From positions 62,001-126,000 of the forward strand of contig NZ_JASKLR010000014.1 in the NCBI RefSeq assembly GCF_030124325.1: a stretch of 64,000 nucleotides of DNA. The letters are read 5' to 3'. The DNA is from Sinorhizobium sp. 8-89. Its GTDB lineage: Bacteria > Pseudomonadota > Alphaproteobacteria > Rhizobiales > Rhizobiaceae. The translations under genes were made by a program, and so were the position numbers. The notes under the pieces were generated by a model. That model was not told where the DNA came from and made no database searches. It saw only the letters and a list, made by a program, of their open reading frames with translations. This document shows positions 1 through 11,045 of the stretch, in pieces. Position 1 is the first letter of the stretch; the number at the start of each line of letters is the position of its first letter.

Positions 1-702
1 GATGATCTTGGGAGCGCGGAGCGCGTGCGCGTGAGTGCGACGCATACGGCAATCATTGGCGGCGGCGGCGACGCCTCGTCAATCACCGCGCGGCGGGCGC
101 AGGTGCAACGGCAATATGACGTCGCTCCACCCAACATCGAACAGGACAAGCTGCGCGAGCGCCTCGCCAAATTATCGGGCGGCTCGGCCGTCCTCTATGC
201 GGGTGGTGTCACGCCCGTCGAGCAGAAGCGGGCGATTCAGCTGATCGAAGATTCGTTGCATGCGGTCAGGGCTGCCATCGAGGATGGCGTGGTCGCCGGC
301 GGCGGAACCGCTCTCGCGCAGATCGCCCCCGTTCTGGACGGCGTTCTCGCCGAGGCGAAAGGCGACGTTGCAGAGGGTGTGCGGCTGGTCCACGCGGTGC
401 TGTCGCGACCTCTATGGCGGATTGTCGAGAACGCGGGTGGCGACCCGGAGGCCGTGGTGGCCAAGGTTTCGAGTGTCAACGGCGGCTTTGGCTACAATGC
501 GGCCCTCGGCGAGTATCAGAACATGTACGAGGCGGGCATCATCGACCCAGTACGGGTGACTTGCACCGCGCTCAAGAATGCGGCCTCGGTGGCAAAGCTT
601 ATTTTGACCACTGAAACGCTTGTCGGCGATCTCGCCGAGGACGAAGACCCAACCGCAGGGCCGGCGCTCGGCGGGGGCGCGGAAAAGCTCGGCCGTCCGT
701 AG
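1..702 (+). CDS. groEL: Chaperonin GroEL, C-terminal part (5' end outside window)
   Basis: The frame is open from base 1, so the gene begins upstream and only about the last 233 residues are seen. It matches the apical, intermediate and second equatorial parts of the 60-kDa chaperonin, which folds proteins in a 14-mer with GroES in the cytoplasm. Recognisable stretches are the AERVRVS and IIGGGG region, LRERLAKLSGG, VLYAGG, AIEDGVVAGGGTAL and the end of the equatorial domain (NAALGEYQNMYEAGIIDP). The tail lacks the usual GGM repeats and ends EKLGRP, and several positions differ from the housekeeping protein (AVLYAGGVTPVEQK where AVIRVGG is usual). This suggests one of the extra plasmid-borne GroEL copies common in rhizobia. 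Confidence 0.93.
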   Translation, partial: DDLGSAERVRVSATHTAIIGGGGDASSITARRAQVQRQYDVAPPNIEQDKLRERLAKLSGGSAVLYAGGVTPVEQKRAIQLIEDSLHAVRAAIEDGVVAGGGTALAQIAPVLDGVLAEAKGDVAEGVRLVHAVLSRPLWRIVENAGGDPEAVVAKVSSVNGGFGYNAALGEYQNMYEAGIIDPVRVTCTALKNAASVAKLILTTETLVGDLAEDEDPTAGPALGGGAEKLGRP

Positions 703-846
703 CCGTGATTTTCGTGTTTCCTCGAGCGGAGCCGGCGAGAGGAAAGACTTATAGGAATGCCCAGGGCTTGAGCGGCGCCTGTGCCGTCGGAGCTCATCGC
801 AATCGTCACCGGGCCGCATGTGCTGCCCAGGCGAGAGAATACATGT

Positions 847-870
847 CCTCGCGGGCGACGGCCCGCGAGG
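847..870. terminator. GC-rich hairpin downstream of groEL
   Basis: A perfect 10-bp inverted repeat (CCTCGCGGGC / GCCCGCGAGG) is separated by four bases. It lies about 145 bases after the groEL stop. No T-run follows, so this is a possible terminator or mRNA-stabilising structure rather than a classical intrinsic terminator. Confidence 0.4.
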
Positions 871-895
871 GTTACCACAGCACTGGGAGAGGGAA

Positions 896-1041
896 ATGAA
901 CAACTAGTCCGCGACTCCATCGGCACTTTCGCGCTCGCCTTCCTCGGGTGCGCCACCGTGCTCTTCATGCGCGGCAGCCTTCTGGGGTGTTGCCTTCGCC
1001 TTCGGCCTGTCGGTTTTGCGATGGCCTGGACGGCACTTTAG
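896..1041 (+). pseudogene. Aquaporin Z-like remnant, frameshifted
   Basis: Two reading frames together spell the start of an AqpZ/MIP water channel. One frame gives LVRDSIGTFALAFLGCATVLF, and one base later in phase it continues GVAFAFGLSVL, the conserved first helices that precede the first NPA loop in this family. The second frame then stops. The in-phase ATG at 896 is followed by a stop after two codons. The rest of the channel is absent, so this is a decayed 5' fragment. It is a family-level reading from a short match. Confidence 0.55.
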
Positions 1042-1228
1042 ACGGTGTCTGCGGCCGATCACTGACAGGGTGAAAGTCGCAGTTGTTCGTAACGTCTAAG
1101 ACATCAGAGCTATCAGAAAGGATCGCCGGGGAGCCGAACTTGAGGAGGGTTTCCGGGGCATTCAGCGCAGTTTTGCAAGCGACGGCTCCGGGACGCCATC
1201 CAGAGATCAAACGACGCCATTCATTTGA

Positions 1229-3472
<2,244 letters not shown>

Positions 3473-3487
3473 TCAAGCCTGATGGGT

Positions 3488-3546
3488 GCCCCTGCATGGT
3501 TCGGTCGTCGGGCTCGACCGAGCTGCGTTCCAAACCATGGAGGGGC
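3488..3546. repeat. Long imperfect inverted repeat after katG
   Basis: The outer arms (GCCCCTGCATGGTT and AACCATGGAGGGGC) pair at 13 of 14 positions. An inner CGGTCG / CGACCG pair extends the structure. It starts 15 bases after the katG stop and lies between katG and the convergent regulator gene, so it may end transcription from katG. It could also be a small dispersed palindromic repeat; no second copy was noticed. Confidence 0.45.
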
Positions 3547-3707
3547 CCTTGCATGTCCGGAAAAGTGGGTCGGGGCGCGGTTGGATTCGAGCCGCTTCGA
3601 GGTTTCAGGAACCGCGGTCGAACATCTGCGCATCCCCGGACACGGGGGCGATGTGGAGTGCCGAGATATGGGGAAGAAAGCCAGACAGTTCGCCGAAGAC
3701 GCATTCT

Positions 3708-5732
3708 TTACGTGAAACTGCGGCGGATGCCGTATTGATCGAGCTTCCGGTAAAGGGTGGGGCGGGAGATTCCGAGCCTCACGGCGACCCGGCTCAGATT
3801 GCCGTGTTCAACTTCGAGCGCGGCCCGGAGGGCTCGCTCTTCGGAACCCGGGCTATTGCAAGGTTTCTCGATGCTGAAGTTGCCCGCTGGAACGCCGACC
3901 CAAGCAGACTGAGTGCGCTCTGGGGCGGCCGCGATCTCACGAGGCAGATCGGCAACGCATATTCGTTCGCCTCCAGCCAGCACATGCAGTCTTTCGACGA
4001 GGTTCTTCAACTCGCGCACGTTGCCAGGCCACGAATAGGCGATGAGCATGTCGAAGGTATCAGCGGAAAACTCAAGGGGCTGCGCTCCCGTCCGTTCGGC
4101 GATTTTGCGGTTGAAATGGTCAAGCAGGAGGGGAATATCCCCCTCCCGTTCGCGGAGTGGGGGAACGCTGACCACAACAGTGCTTATTCGATAGTAAAGA
4201 TCACGGCGGAACCGACCGGCCGCAACTTCCTGTTTCAAATCGCGGTTCGTTGAGGCGATCAAACGCACATCAACCGGCCGGCCGCGATTGTCTCCAAGGC
4301 GATGTACGACACGTTCTTCCAGAACCCGAAGCAGGAAGGGCTGGATGTCCAGGGGCATCTCGCCGATTTCGTCAAGACAGAGAACCCCGCCGTTGGCCAG
4401 CTCGAACGCGCCTGCCTTGCCATCTCGGCTCGCGCCCGTGAAAGCACCCGCGACGTGGCCGAAAAGCTCGCTACCGAAAAGTTCCCGCGTGATGGCGCCG
4501 CAGTTCAGGGCGATGAACGGTGCATTCTCCGAGCGGCGACTGCCAAGATGAACCAACCGGGCGAAGAGCTCCTTGCCGACGCCGGTCTCGCCCTCGATCA
4601 GTAGCGAGGTGAGTTCGCTCGACTGGGCTACTCTACAGGCTATATCGATGGCGCTGAGCATTGCGTCACTTTGCCCGACGATCAGGTCCGCGGCCTCGCG
4701 TGAGGGCCATCGCGGCCGGCGAGGGGCAGAGACGGCTGCACTTTTCGCGCTGGCCGGAAAAACAAGGGCTGCGCCCCGAAACTCACCTTCCAGGGTGAGG
4801 GGGCTCACGTGGCAGGCGCGTAGCCGGTCGGGAAGTGCTGCAGTGAGCTCGGCGATGTTGCGCGGACCAGACGCCGGCAGAAGTCGGCGGCCCCGTCTTG
4901 CCGCGGGGTCGGAAAATACGTCGAGGCCCGGCGGGGGCACCTTGCTGCAGTAGATAGCCCGTCCAAGATGGTCGACGATTATCAGGCCATCCGTGCGGCG
5001 GTAAGAAGGGGCTTCGGCGATAAAGGCCTCAAGAAGACGGGTGCGCTGTTCGTTCTGATGTTCGGCGAGCGCCTTCTCGATCTCCCGCGCAGCGGCCGCG
5101 ACCAGCGCGGTATTGTGCGGCCGGAAAATGTCAGGGTGTCCGGACAGGTCGACCACGCCGATGATCTTGCCGTCGAAGGGGTCGCGTATCGGCGCGCCTG
5201 CACAGGTCCACGACTTGATCCCGGCGCAGAAATGTTCCGCAGCGTGTACGAAGACCGGTTCTCCGGCCCAAAGTGCGGTGCCGATGCCATTGGTGCCGAC
5301 GACGTCTTCCGTCCATTTGCCACCGATGCCCAGGTGGATATCCATGCCGTTGTGGATCGTGCGCTTATCGCCGATCACATCAATCAACACCCCATCCTCG
5401 TCGGCCAGTACCATCATCGCTCCGGTGCCATCAAGAAGGCTTCCGACGACGGCGAAGGAGCGTCGTGCCGCTCCCAGCAACTCACCGCTGTTGCGCGTCA
5501 GGTGCTCGATATCATCCTTGCTATTGCTGAGGGGCGCTTCGTGCCGCTGCTCGTCGATACCGCCGGAAATGCAGCGCTCCCAGGATTCATGTATCAGGCC
5601 TCGAACAGGAAAACGGAGACGGGTCTCTTCAGTTTTTCCGGCCAACAGATTTTCCCAGGCGGACATTGTCGCATATTCGTTGTAACCATCCGCCCGCAAA
5701 AGCGATGTTCTGACTTTTTTCCCTGACGGCAT
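3708..5732 (-). CDS. Sigma-54-dependent activator, AcoR family
   Basis: Transcription activator of the AcoR type: an N-terminal GAF-like sensor region (about residues 75-215), a central AAA+ domain (about 350-575) and a C-terminal Fis-type helix-turn-helix (SRVAVRLGISRPTLYRKL). The AAA+ domain has Walker A GETGVGKE, the sigma-54 contact loop GAFTGA, Walker B LCLDEIGEMP and the arginine-finger region RRDLYYR, so it should hydrolyse ATP and open sigma-54 holoenzyme complexes. No acetoin or alcohol catabolic operon lies beside it, so the inducer and target are unknown. It is convergent with katG. The start used gives 674 residues, normal for the family. Confidence 0.88.
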   Translation of the reverse strand: MPSGKKVRTSLLRADGYNEYATMSAWENLLAGKTEETRLRFPVRGLIHESWERCISGGIDEQRHEAPLSNSKDDIEHLTRNSGELLGAARRSFAVVGSLLDGTGAMMVLADEDGVLIDVIGDKRTIHNGMDIHLGIGGKWTEDVVGTNGIGTALWAGEPVFVHAAEHFCAGIKSWTCAGAPIRDPFDGKIIGVVDLSGHPDIFRPHNTALVAAAAREIEKALAEHQNEQRTRLLEAFIAEAPSYRRTDGLIIVDHLGRAIYCSKVPPPGLDVFSDPAARRGRRLLPASGPRNIAELTAALPDRLRACHVSPLTLEGEFRGAALVFPASAKSAAVSAPRRPRWPSREAADLIVGQSDAMLSAIDIACRVAQSSELTSLLIEGETGVGKELFARLVHLGSRRSENAPFIALNCGAITRELFGSELFGHVAGAFTGASRDGKAGAFELANGGVLCLDEIGEMPLDIQPFLLRVLEERVVHRLGDNRGRPVDVRLIASTNRDLKQEVAAGRFRRDLYYRISTVVVSVPPLREREGDIPLLLDHFNRKIAERTGAQPLEFSADTFDMLIAYSWPGNVRELKNLVERLHVLAGGERICVADLPREIAAAPERTQSAWVGVPAGNFSIEKPCNSPGSEERALRAALEVEHGNLSRVAVRLGISRPTLYRKLDQYGIRRSFT

Positions 5733-5846
5733 CCGAGCGCGCTTGGTCCTTCCATTTCTTGGTGGCTTGAGGCCCGACCTGCAATCGATCGAGTTGACGT
5801 TGACTCCATGTTTACCGGAAAGCTTTCTGAAGGAGCTAACGGCAGT

Positions 5847-6329
5847 CTATTCGGCGATCCCGAGCGTCGAGCCGAGTTCCCCCGCGAGTTGCTCTTCGGT
5901 GTAGTCCGGCCGAAGGGGCCTGCCGTCGAATTCGGCGAGTGCGACGGCAGAGGTCGCGTCCAATGGGGAGACGAAGCCATTCTCTTTCGTGGCGAGCACG
6001 AAGACGTCCGCGCCATTTCTTCGTCTGATCTCACCGAGATACTGGATTTGTCGCGCGGTGTTCCTATCCACTACCACCACGCGGCCGTTTAGACTGACAC
6101 GAATGTAGGGACAGGCTTCCTCGGAAGAGGGACTGCCCGCGCCTGTGTGGTGGATGATTAGTCCTCGCGCTTTTGGGATCTCCGGCCGGGCCATCCTGTT
6201 GACCGAATAGGCGCCCCCGCTGATGTGGTCGGCAATACGTGTTATGACCCCGCGGTTACGCTCGACCAGTTGCTTGATCTCAGCGTCTTCACGGCGTGGC
6301 CCATCCCGCTTCGAAATGATCTCGACCAT
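5847..6329 (-). CDS. Conserved hypothetical protein (rhizobial)
   Basis: A protein of 160 residues beginning MVEIISKRDGPRRED. The start is fixed by a near-perfect ribosome-binding site (GGGAGGAGG six bases before the ATG). It is mostly charged and soluble, with no signal peptide or membrane segment. I recall similar proteins in other Sinorhizobium genomes but know no function. A middle stretch (RVSLNGRVVVVDRNTARQI) and a C-terminal EEQLAGELG helix are the most regular parts. It lies upstream of the AcoR-type regulator on the same strand, about 115 bases away, so they might be co-transcribed. Confidence 0.7.
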   Translation of the reverse strand: MVEIISKRDGPRREDAEIKQLVERNRGVITRIADHISGGAYSVNRMARPEIPKARGLIIHHTGAGSPSSEEACPYIRVSLNGRVVVVDRNTARQIQYLGEIRRRNGADVFVLATKENGFVSPLDATSAVALAEFDGRPLRPDYTEEQLAGELGSTLGIAE

Positions 6330-6733
6330 TGAACCTCCTCCCAAAGATCTCGCTGGTCGGAGTGTCTCTCGATCACTCCTCAAGTCTGGCAACATGCCTT
6401 GCCGCAATCGTCAACTTAACAAATCGCAAGCCCGATGGGTAGTAATGGTTTGCTACAGATGGTTTGAATGCTCAACCGGAATCCGGCCTCATGATGAGCG
6501 GTTAGCGGCTGAAAGCGTAACGCCGGCTAACTTACAAGAGCCCCTTCATGGCCAGATCAATATGTTCGAGCAATTGCCCAGGATTGCTGAGGGGGCCGAT
6601 GCGCATCTTACTTCTCTGCGGCAGCTTCCCTGTCTGAGCGGCTGCATGGCGCCCTGGGGACGTTCAGTCATCAATGCGTCGATAGAAACGAATAGTCTGA
6701 GATCAAGGCCCTTCAAACGCGTTATCCCGGTGC
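6330..6733. other. Intergenic stretch without recognised gene
   Basis: About 400 bases between the start of the minus-strand hypothetical gene and the nod box. It should hold the promoter of the hypothetical gene. Open frames here are short or antisense, and nothing was recognised. Confidence 0.5.
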
Positions 6734-6782
6734 ATTAATTGCACGAATGAGTGTGATCCAAAGAATCAATTTTCACCAACCT
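6734..6782 (+). promoter_or_regulatory. nod box (NodD-dependent promoter element)
   Basis: The stretch fits the degenerate 47-bp nod box consensus read on the plus strand: a left part with ATT-AAT-GCACG-AATG, then ATC followed by CAAAGAATCAATTTTCACCAA, which corresponds to the conserved ATC-NAAACAATCRATTTTACCAAT core. There is one extra base (TTTTC before ACC) and a few mismatches. It points toward nodM, whose start codon is about 240 bases downstream. NodD with a flavonoid is expected to activate from here. Confidence 0.75.
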
Positions 6783-7019
6783 GGTGAGTGCCATTAGAAA
6801 GCGCTGGTCAGAAATCAAGTGTATCGCCGGTAGCTTGATTCTCGGCACGAAAATTCTACCACCGGCATTTCGCCAGCGTCGCGATTGACGGTGGCAGGCG
6901 ATGCGCATCGAAGAAGTCATCGCGTGGCTGGGGGCGATACGCGAGCTACTGATGTAGCCTTGCTCACGTGCGGTATTTGAGTACGCCGCGATCGGCGTGG
7001 AAGGGGCGCGGAGAGGGTT

Positions 7020-8846
7020 ATGTGCGGGATTGTTGGCATCGTCGGGAGCCAGCCGGTATCGGAACGGCTGGTCGAGGCATTGGAGCGGCTGGAGTATCGC
7101 GGTTATGATTCGGCCGGCGTCGCAACCATCCACGGGGGCCGGCTGAAGTGCCGCCGCGCCGAGGGGAAGCTGTTCAATCTCGAAGCGAAGCTGAAAGAGG
7201 AGCCACTGGCCGGCAGCATCGGCATCGCCCACACGCGCTGGGCGACGCATGGCGCGCCGACGGAGCGCAACGCACATCCCCATTTCACCGACGGCGTTGC
7301 CGTGGTCCACAACGGCATCATCGAGAACTTCGCGGAATTGAAGGATGAACTTGCCGCATCAGGCGCCGAGTTCCGCACCGATACCGATACGGAAGTCGTG
7401 GCGCATCTCCTGGCGAAATACCATCGCGATGGTATGGGGCGCCGCGAAGCGATGCACGCGATGCTGAAGCGCGTTACCGGGGCCTATGCCCTCGCCGTGC
7501 TCTTTGAGGATGACCCATCGACGATCATGGCAGCCAGAAACGGGCCGCCGCTCGCGATCGGCCATGGCGACGGTGAAATGTTCCTGGGGTCGGACGCGAT
7601 CGCCTTGGCGCCCTTCACCAATGAAATCACCTATCTGATCGATGGCGACTGGGCCATTATCGGCAAGGCCGGTGCGCACGTCTTCGACATTGACGGCAAT
7701 GTCGTAACGCGTCCGCGTCAGATTTCGATGGCCGCGGCCTATATGGTCGACAAGGGCAATCATCGCCATTTCATGGAGAAGGAAATCTACGAGCAGCCGG
7801 AGGTCATCTCCCACGCGCTCGGTCACTACATCAACTTCATTGAAAACCGGGTGACGGCCGTCTCCGATGCCATCGATTTCGCCAAAGTGCCGAGCCTTGC
7901 GCTTTCCGCCTGCGGTACCGCTTATCTCGCCGGACTGGTCGGCAAGTACTGGTTCGAGCGTTATGCGCGCCTGCCAGTTGAGATCGATGTGGCTTCAGAG
8001 TTTCGCTATCGCGAGATCCCGCTCTCGCCGCAATCGGCCGCTCTTTTCATTTCGCAGTCCGGCGAAACGGCTGATACGCTGGCATCGCTCCGGTACTGCA
8101 AGGAACACGGCCTGAAGATCGGTGCCGTCGTCAATACCCGCGAATCGACGATCGCGCGGGAATCCGACGCCGTCTTCCCGATCCTCGCCGGTCCCGAAAT
8201 CGGCGTCGCATCGACCAAAGCTTTCACCTGCCAGCTTGCCGTGCTCGCCACGCTTGCCATCGGTGCTGGCCGGGCGCGAGGCACGGTCAGCGAGCAGGAA
8301 GAACAGGCGCTGGTGAGAAGTCTCGCTGAGATGCCGCGCATCATGGGTCAGGTGCTGAACAGCATCCAGCCGAAAATCGAGCTCCTGTCGCGCGAATTGT
8401 CGAAGTGCCGTGACGTGCTCTACCTCGGCCGCGGCACCAGCTTCCCGCTGGCGATGGAAGGCGCACTGAAGCTCAAGGAGATTTCCTACATCCACGCAGA
8501 GGGCTATGCGGCCGGTGAACTGAAGCATGGCCCGATCGCGTTGATCGACGAGAACATGCCGGTCATCGTCATCGCGCCGCACGACCGGTTCTTCGACAAG
8601 ACGGTCTCGAACATGCAGGAAGTTGCCGCTCGTGGCGGGCGCATCATTCTTATCACGGATGAAACGGGAGCTGCCGCCACGAAGCTCGACACGATGCATA
8701 CGATCGTGTTGCCGAATGTCGACGAGATCATCGCACCGATGATCTTCGCGCTGCCGATCCAGCTTCTTGCCTATCACACGGCCGTGTTCATGGGCACCGA
8801 TGTCGATCAACCGCGCAACCTCGCCAAGTCGGTAACGGTCGAATGA
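7020..8846 (+). CDS. nodM: NodM, glutamine-fructose-6-phosphate aminotransferase (isomerizing)
   Basis: GlmS-type enzyme that makes glucosamine-6-phosphate from fructose-6-phosphate and glutamine, feeding the chitin backbone of Nod factors. The 608 residues are the family length. The N-terminal glutaminase begins MCGIVGIVG with the nucleophilic Cys2, and two SIS sugar-isomerase domains follow (SACGTAYLAGL, SQSGETADTL, GRGTSFPLAMEGALKLKEISYIHAE). The C-terminus LAKSVTVE is the conserved tail. The start is set by Cys2 and a GGAGAGGG ribosome-binding site. The upstream nod box marks it as the symbiotic paralogue rather than housekeeping glmS. In S. meliloti nodM is followed by nolFG; here only a broken gene follows. 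Confidence 0.93.
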   Translation: MCGIVGIVGSQPVSERLVEALERLEYRGYDSAGVATIHGGRLKCRRAEGKLFNLEAKLKEEPLAGSIGIAHTRWATHGAPTERNAHPHFTDGVAVVHNGIIENFAELKDELAASGAEFRTDTDTEVVAHLLAKYHRDGMGRREAMHAMLKRVTGAYALAVLFEDDPSTIMAARNGPPLAIGHGDGEMFLGSDAIALAPFTNEITYLIDGDWAIIGKAGAHVFDIDGNVVTRPRQISMAAAYMVDKGNHRHFMEKEIYEQPEVISHALGHYINFIENRVTAVSDAIDFAKVPSLALSACGTAYLAGLVGKYWFERYARLPVEIDVASEFRYREIPLSPQSAALFISQSGETADTLASLRYCKEHGLKIGAVVNTRESTIARESDAVFPILAGPEIGVASTKAFTCQLAVLATLAIGAGRARGTVSEQEEQALVRSLAEMPRIMGQVLNSIQPKIELLSRELSKCRDVLYLGRGTSFPLAMEGALKLKEISYIHAEGYAAGELKHGPIALIDENMPVIVIAPHDRFFDKTVSNMQEVAARGGRIILITDETGAAATKLDTMHTIVLPNVDEIIAPMIFALPIQLLAYHTAVFMGTDVDQPRNLAKSVTVE

Positions 8847-9182
8847 TCATCCGGCCGGAAACGGGACGTTTCCGATCGTGCATATTCCCGCTCCAGGACG
8901 AACTCGGCCCGTTTGAGCAAAAACCGCTCCCTTGCATTGACGAACATCTTTCGCTCCCCCCGCATTTGGTTCAACCCTTCGATAGAGCAAGCCGGTCGTG
9001 GACACCGCAACGCGACCGTCATCGAAAAGGCCGCTTGTAGAGAGGATGGCCTCAGTCCATCCTCAGCAGGGGAGATATTCGCCGGCAGTCACGTCATGGT
9101 GCCCGGCCCGAAGGGCGTGTGAGGAAACGATAGCTGCAGCGCGATTGCAGTCCAGGTTTTGCTCAAGGTTGGGGGGAACACT
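8847..9182. other. Intergenic stretch without recognised gene
   Basis: About 335 bases between nodM and the next, broken gene. Short frames only. No hairpin with a T-run was seen directly after nodM. Confidence 0.5.
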
Positions 9183-9777
9183 ATGAAAACACCTTGGAAG
9201 TTCCTTGCTCAACTGACGTCGCGGCGAAAACCGACGAAAGTGCAAGAGAATTCGATTGGACACGACACTGATCCCGAGGCTCTTGAAAGCGAAGCGGAAC
9301 AGCTCAGCACTTCCGTCCGATGATCCAACGGAAGCGTCCAGCACACCTGATCACGATGCGGATATCGCTGTTGATCAAGTACCAATGGTATCGGGTAAGG
9401 CGAACGGCGATCCCACTGTCGCGCAGGCAACGGGCCTGCCGATTGATATTGAAAAGGCTCAATCCCCTGCGTCCAATGAAGCCCATCATTCGGGTGTCGA
9501 GGCGGATGCATCGGGGGATAAAGGCGAGGCAAGCACACCGTCCCAAAGAAAACCGGGGATGAGGCGTCGAGAGCGTGCGAAGAAAGCCCCCACGTGATTG
9601 CGCAGAGCGCTGTCGCCACAAATGAGTCTCAAAGCGTACAACTCTCGTCCGCCGGGGATCCGTTCTTCGATGAAGTGGCAATCCTCGACGAGGAAATTAA
9701 CGACGCCTGCTGGCCCAAAAGCTTTATCTGCAGAACGTCCAGCTTAAAAATATGCTTCAGCGTTTCGACGTTTTTTG
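9183..9777 (+). pseudogene. Rhizobial conserved gene broken by several frameshifts
   Basis: Three reading frames join into one protein of about 195 residues: MKTPWKFLAQLTSRRKPTK to a stop at 9321, then the frame SSALPSDDPTEASSTPDHD through SQRKPGMRRRERAKKAP to a stop at 9595, then VIAQSAVATNESQ to DPFFDEVAILDEEI, and last LLAQKLYLQNVQLKNMLQRF. The pieces are collinear and abut, which shows at least three small indels. The product would be a soluble protein with a low-complexity middle, a basic patch and a C-terminal coiled coil. I recall related intact proteins in Sinorhizobium genomes, where they are hypothetical. Confidence 0.6.
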
Positions 9778-10342
9778 ACCTCGACGTCAACTGACGCTGG
9801 ACTTGGGGAGATGCTGCAGGACGTAATTCGCCGAAGCTTTGAGCCCTGCTCGGAAGCGGGAGCCGGCGGGTGTGCCAGCAGGTCGGCTGGCCGTGCGGCT
9901 GGACGGAACGAATTCATGTCCCACCATCCCGACCTATGGCCCATGCCAACGCTGTTGTCCTGGACTTCCACGACCTCGGAAGTCGACAAGGACGCCTTCA
10001 TTGCAGCGTTTAACGGTTGCTTCCAGGCGCAATGTCGGGACTAGCCCTGGTTCCTGGCCCTTCCGGAGTCCCCGAAAGATGGAGCATCGGCGTCGAGACG
10101 ATGCAGAACGCCTTATAGAACGTTGCAAACAAGGGCTCGATTTCAATGGAAAATTCAGGAAGAGCAACCAGACCGCCTTCCTGAAAGAGGTGATGCTTAG
10201 GGAGCGGGCCCGGCCTGAGTGTTCGCGCGTGCCCGCCGGAATCGATCTCGGTCATGCACGGCATGTCGGCCCACCACCAAGTCGCATCAGGCTACGTGCC
10301 TTGATGTAGAGGCAAAGGCAAGGGCCTGCTTGAAACGCGCAG
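9778..10342. other. Stretch without confident gene
   Basis: Several overlapping open frames of 80-156 codons exist on both strands but none has a recognised domain, good ribosome-binding site or convincing codon pattern. One plus-strand phrase (RLIERCKQGLDFNGKFRK, ending near 10200) looks protein-like and may be a relic. Confidence 0.35.
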
Positions 10343-10379
10343 AGGACCGGAAGCGAAGCAAGTTTTCGCTTCCGGTCCT
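10343..10379. terminator. Strong hairpin downstream of qseC
   Basis: A perfect 15-bp inverted repeat (AGGACCGGAAGCGAA and its complement) with a 7-base loop. It lies about 150 bases past the end of the minus-strand regulator gene and could terminate it. No clear T-run is present in either direction. Confidence 0.5.
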
Positions 10380-10530
10380 TCGGCCCGCCGCAAGTCAACC
10401 CTGTTGCTCTGGAACCTGCCGCATTTGAGCAAAGCGAGAACCCTCCATTACCGCATAGCCGTATTCTTGTTTCGCAAGAGGTAATTGCGGCGCTTCCGCC
10501 CGCTCGCGAAAGCACTGTCAGGACAGTCTG

Positions 10531-10743
10531 CTAAGATGTGCGTCGCAAAAGGTCACACGGATCGACGCCAAGGCAATCTGCGATGCGCCCGAGGACTGTG
10601 ACACTGGCGGACACTCTTGCACGTTCGATCGCGCCGACATAACGCATGCTCAACCCAGCCTGCGCCGCCAGTTCCTCCTGGGTCAGTTTCTTCGCGTGGC
10701 GAATGCGACGCAGATTGACCGCCATGGCGTCCTTCAAGTCCAT
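10531..10743 (-). CDS. qseC: XRE-family DNA-binding regulator, QseC-like
   Basis: A 70-residue protein that is almost entirely one Cro/C1 helix-turn-helix (LTQEELAAQAGLSMRYVGAIERA). Small XRE regulators of this size, divergent from a small DUF2285 gene and followed by a DUF6499/DUF2285 pair and an rdfS-like gene, match the QseC-QseM control unit of ICEMlSymR7A in Mesorhizobium. There QseC binds operators in the qseM-qseC gap and represses the antiactivator gene. Here a 33-bp double dyad begins 19 bases upstream of the start codon, fitting autoregulation. The symbol is given by gene context and family, not by alignment. Confidence 0.82.
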   Translation of the reverse strand: MDLKDAMAVNLRRIRHAKKLTQEELAAQAGLSMRYVGAIERARVSASVTVLGRIADCLGVDPCDLLRRTS

Positions 10744-10761
10744 GGCTGATGGGAAACAGAC

Positions 10762-10794
10762 TAGGAATGATCGTTCTAGGAACGATCATTCCTA
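10762..10794. promoter_or_regulatory. Double-dyad operator between qseC and qseM
   Basis: A perfect inverted repeat of 15-bp arms around TAG. Each arm is itself a near-palindrome: GAATGATCGTTC, then TAG, then GAACGATCATTC, so the site holds two GAAYGATCRTTC dyads whose centres are 15 bp apart. This is the form expected for two dimers of a small XRE protein. It lies 19 bases before the qseC start codon. Confidence 0.75.
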
Positions 10795-11045
10795 TTCGTC
10801 ACGGATGTGGTATAAGGCAAGCCGAAATTTTGAGCTCGAAGCGGCAAGCCCATCGCTTCATCAGCCCGTCGAATGGGACTTCAAACACCTTCGGGTTTCA
10901 ATGGTCTTTACAACTGCAACTGTTCGTTCATTTCAGCGATAACCGCATTCCGGACTTGCCAGAAAGTTGGCGTTATGAAACTCTTACCTCGGCCGATGGG
11001 TTGCAGCCCGACTGGAACGGGCGCCCGCATAGTGAGGACTGATCG

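Noticed and set aside
3486-4253. Long plus-strand open frame of 255 codons
   Set aside because: Lies mostly opposite the AcoR-type gene, which has clear AAA+ and Fis motifs; the frame shows no domain and is a high-GC shadow.
4968-5726. Plus-strand open frame of 252 codons
   Set aside because: Antisense to the GAF region of the AcoR-type gene, without family text or ribosome-binding site.
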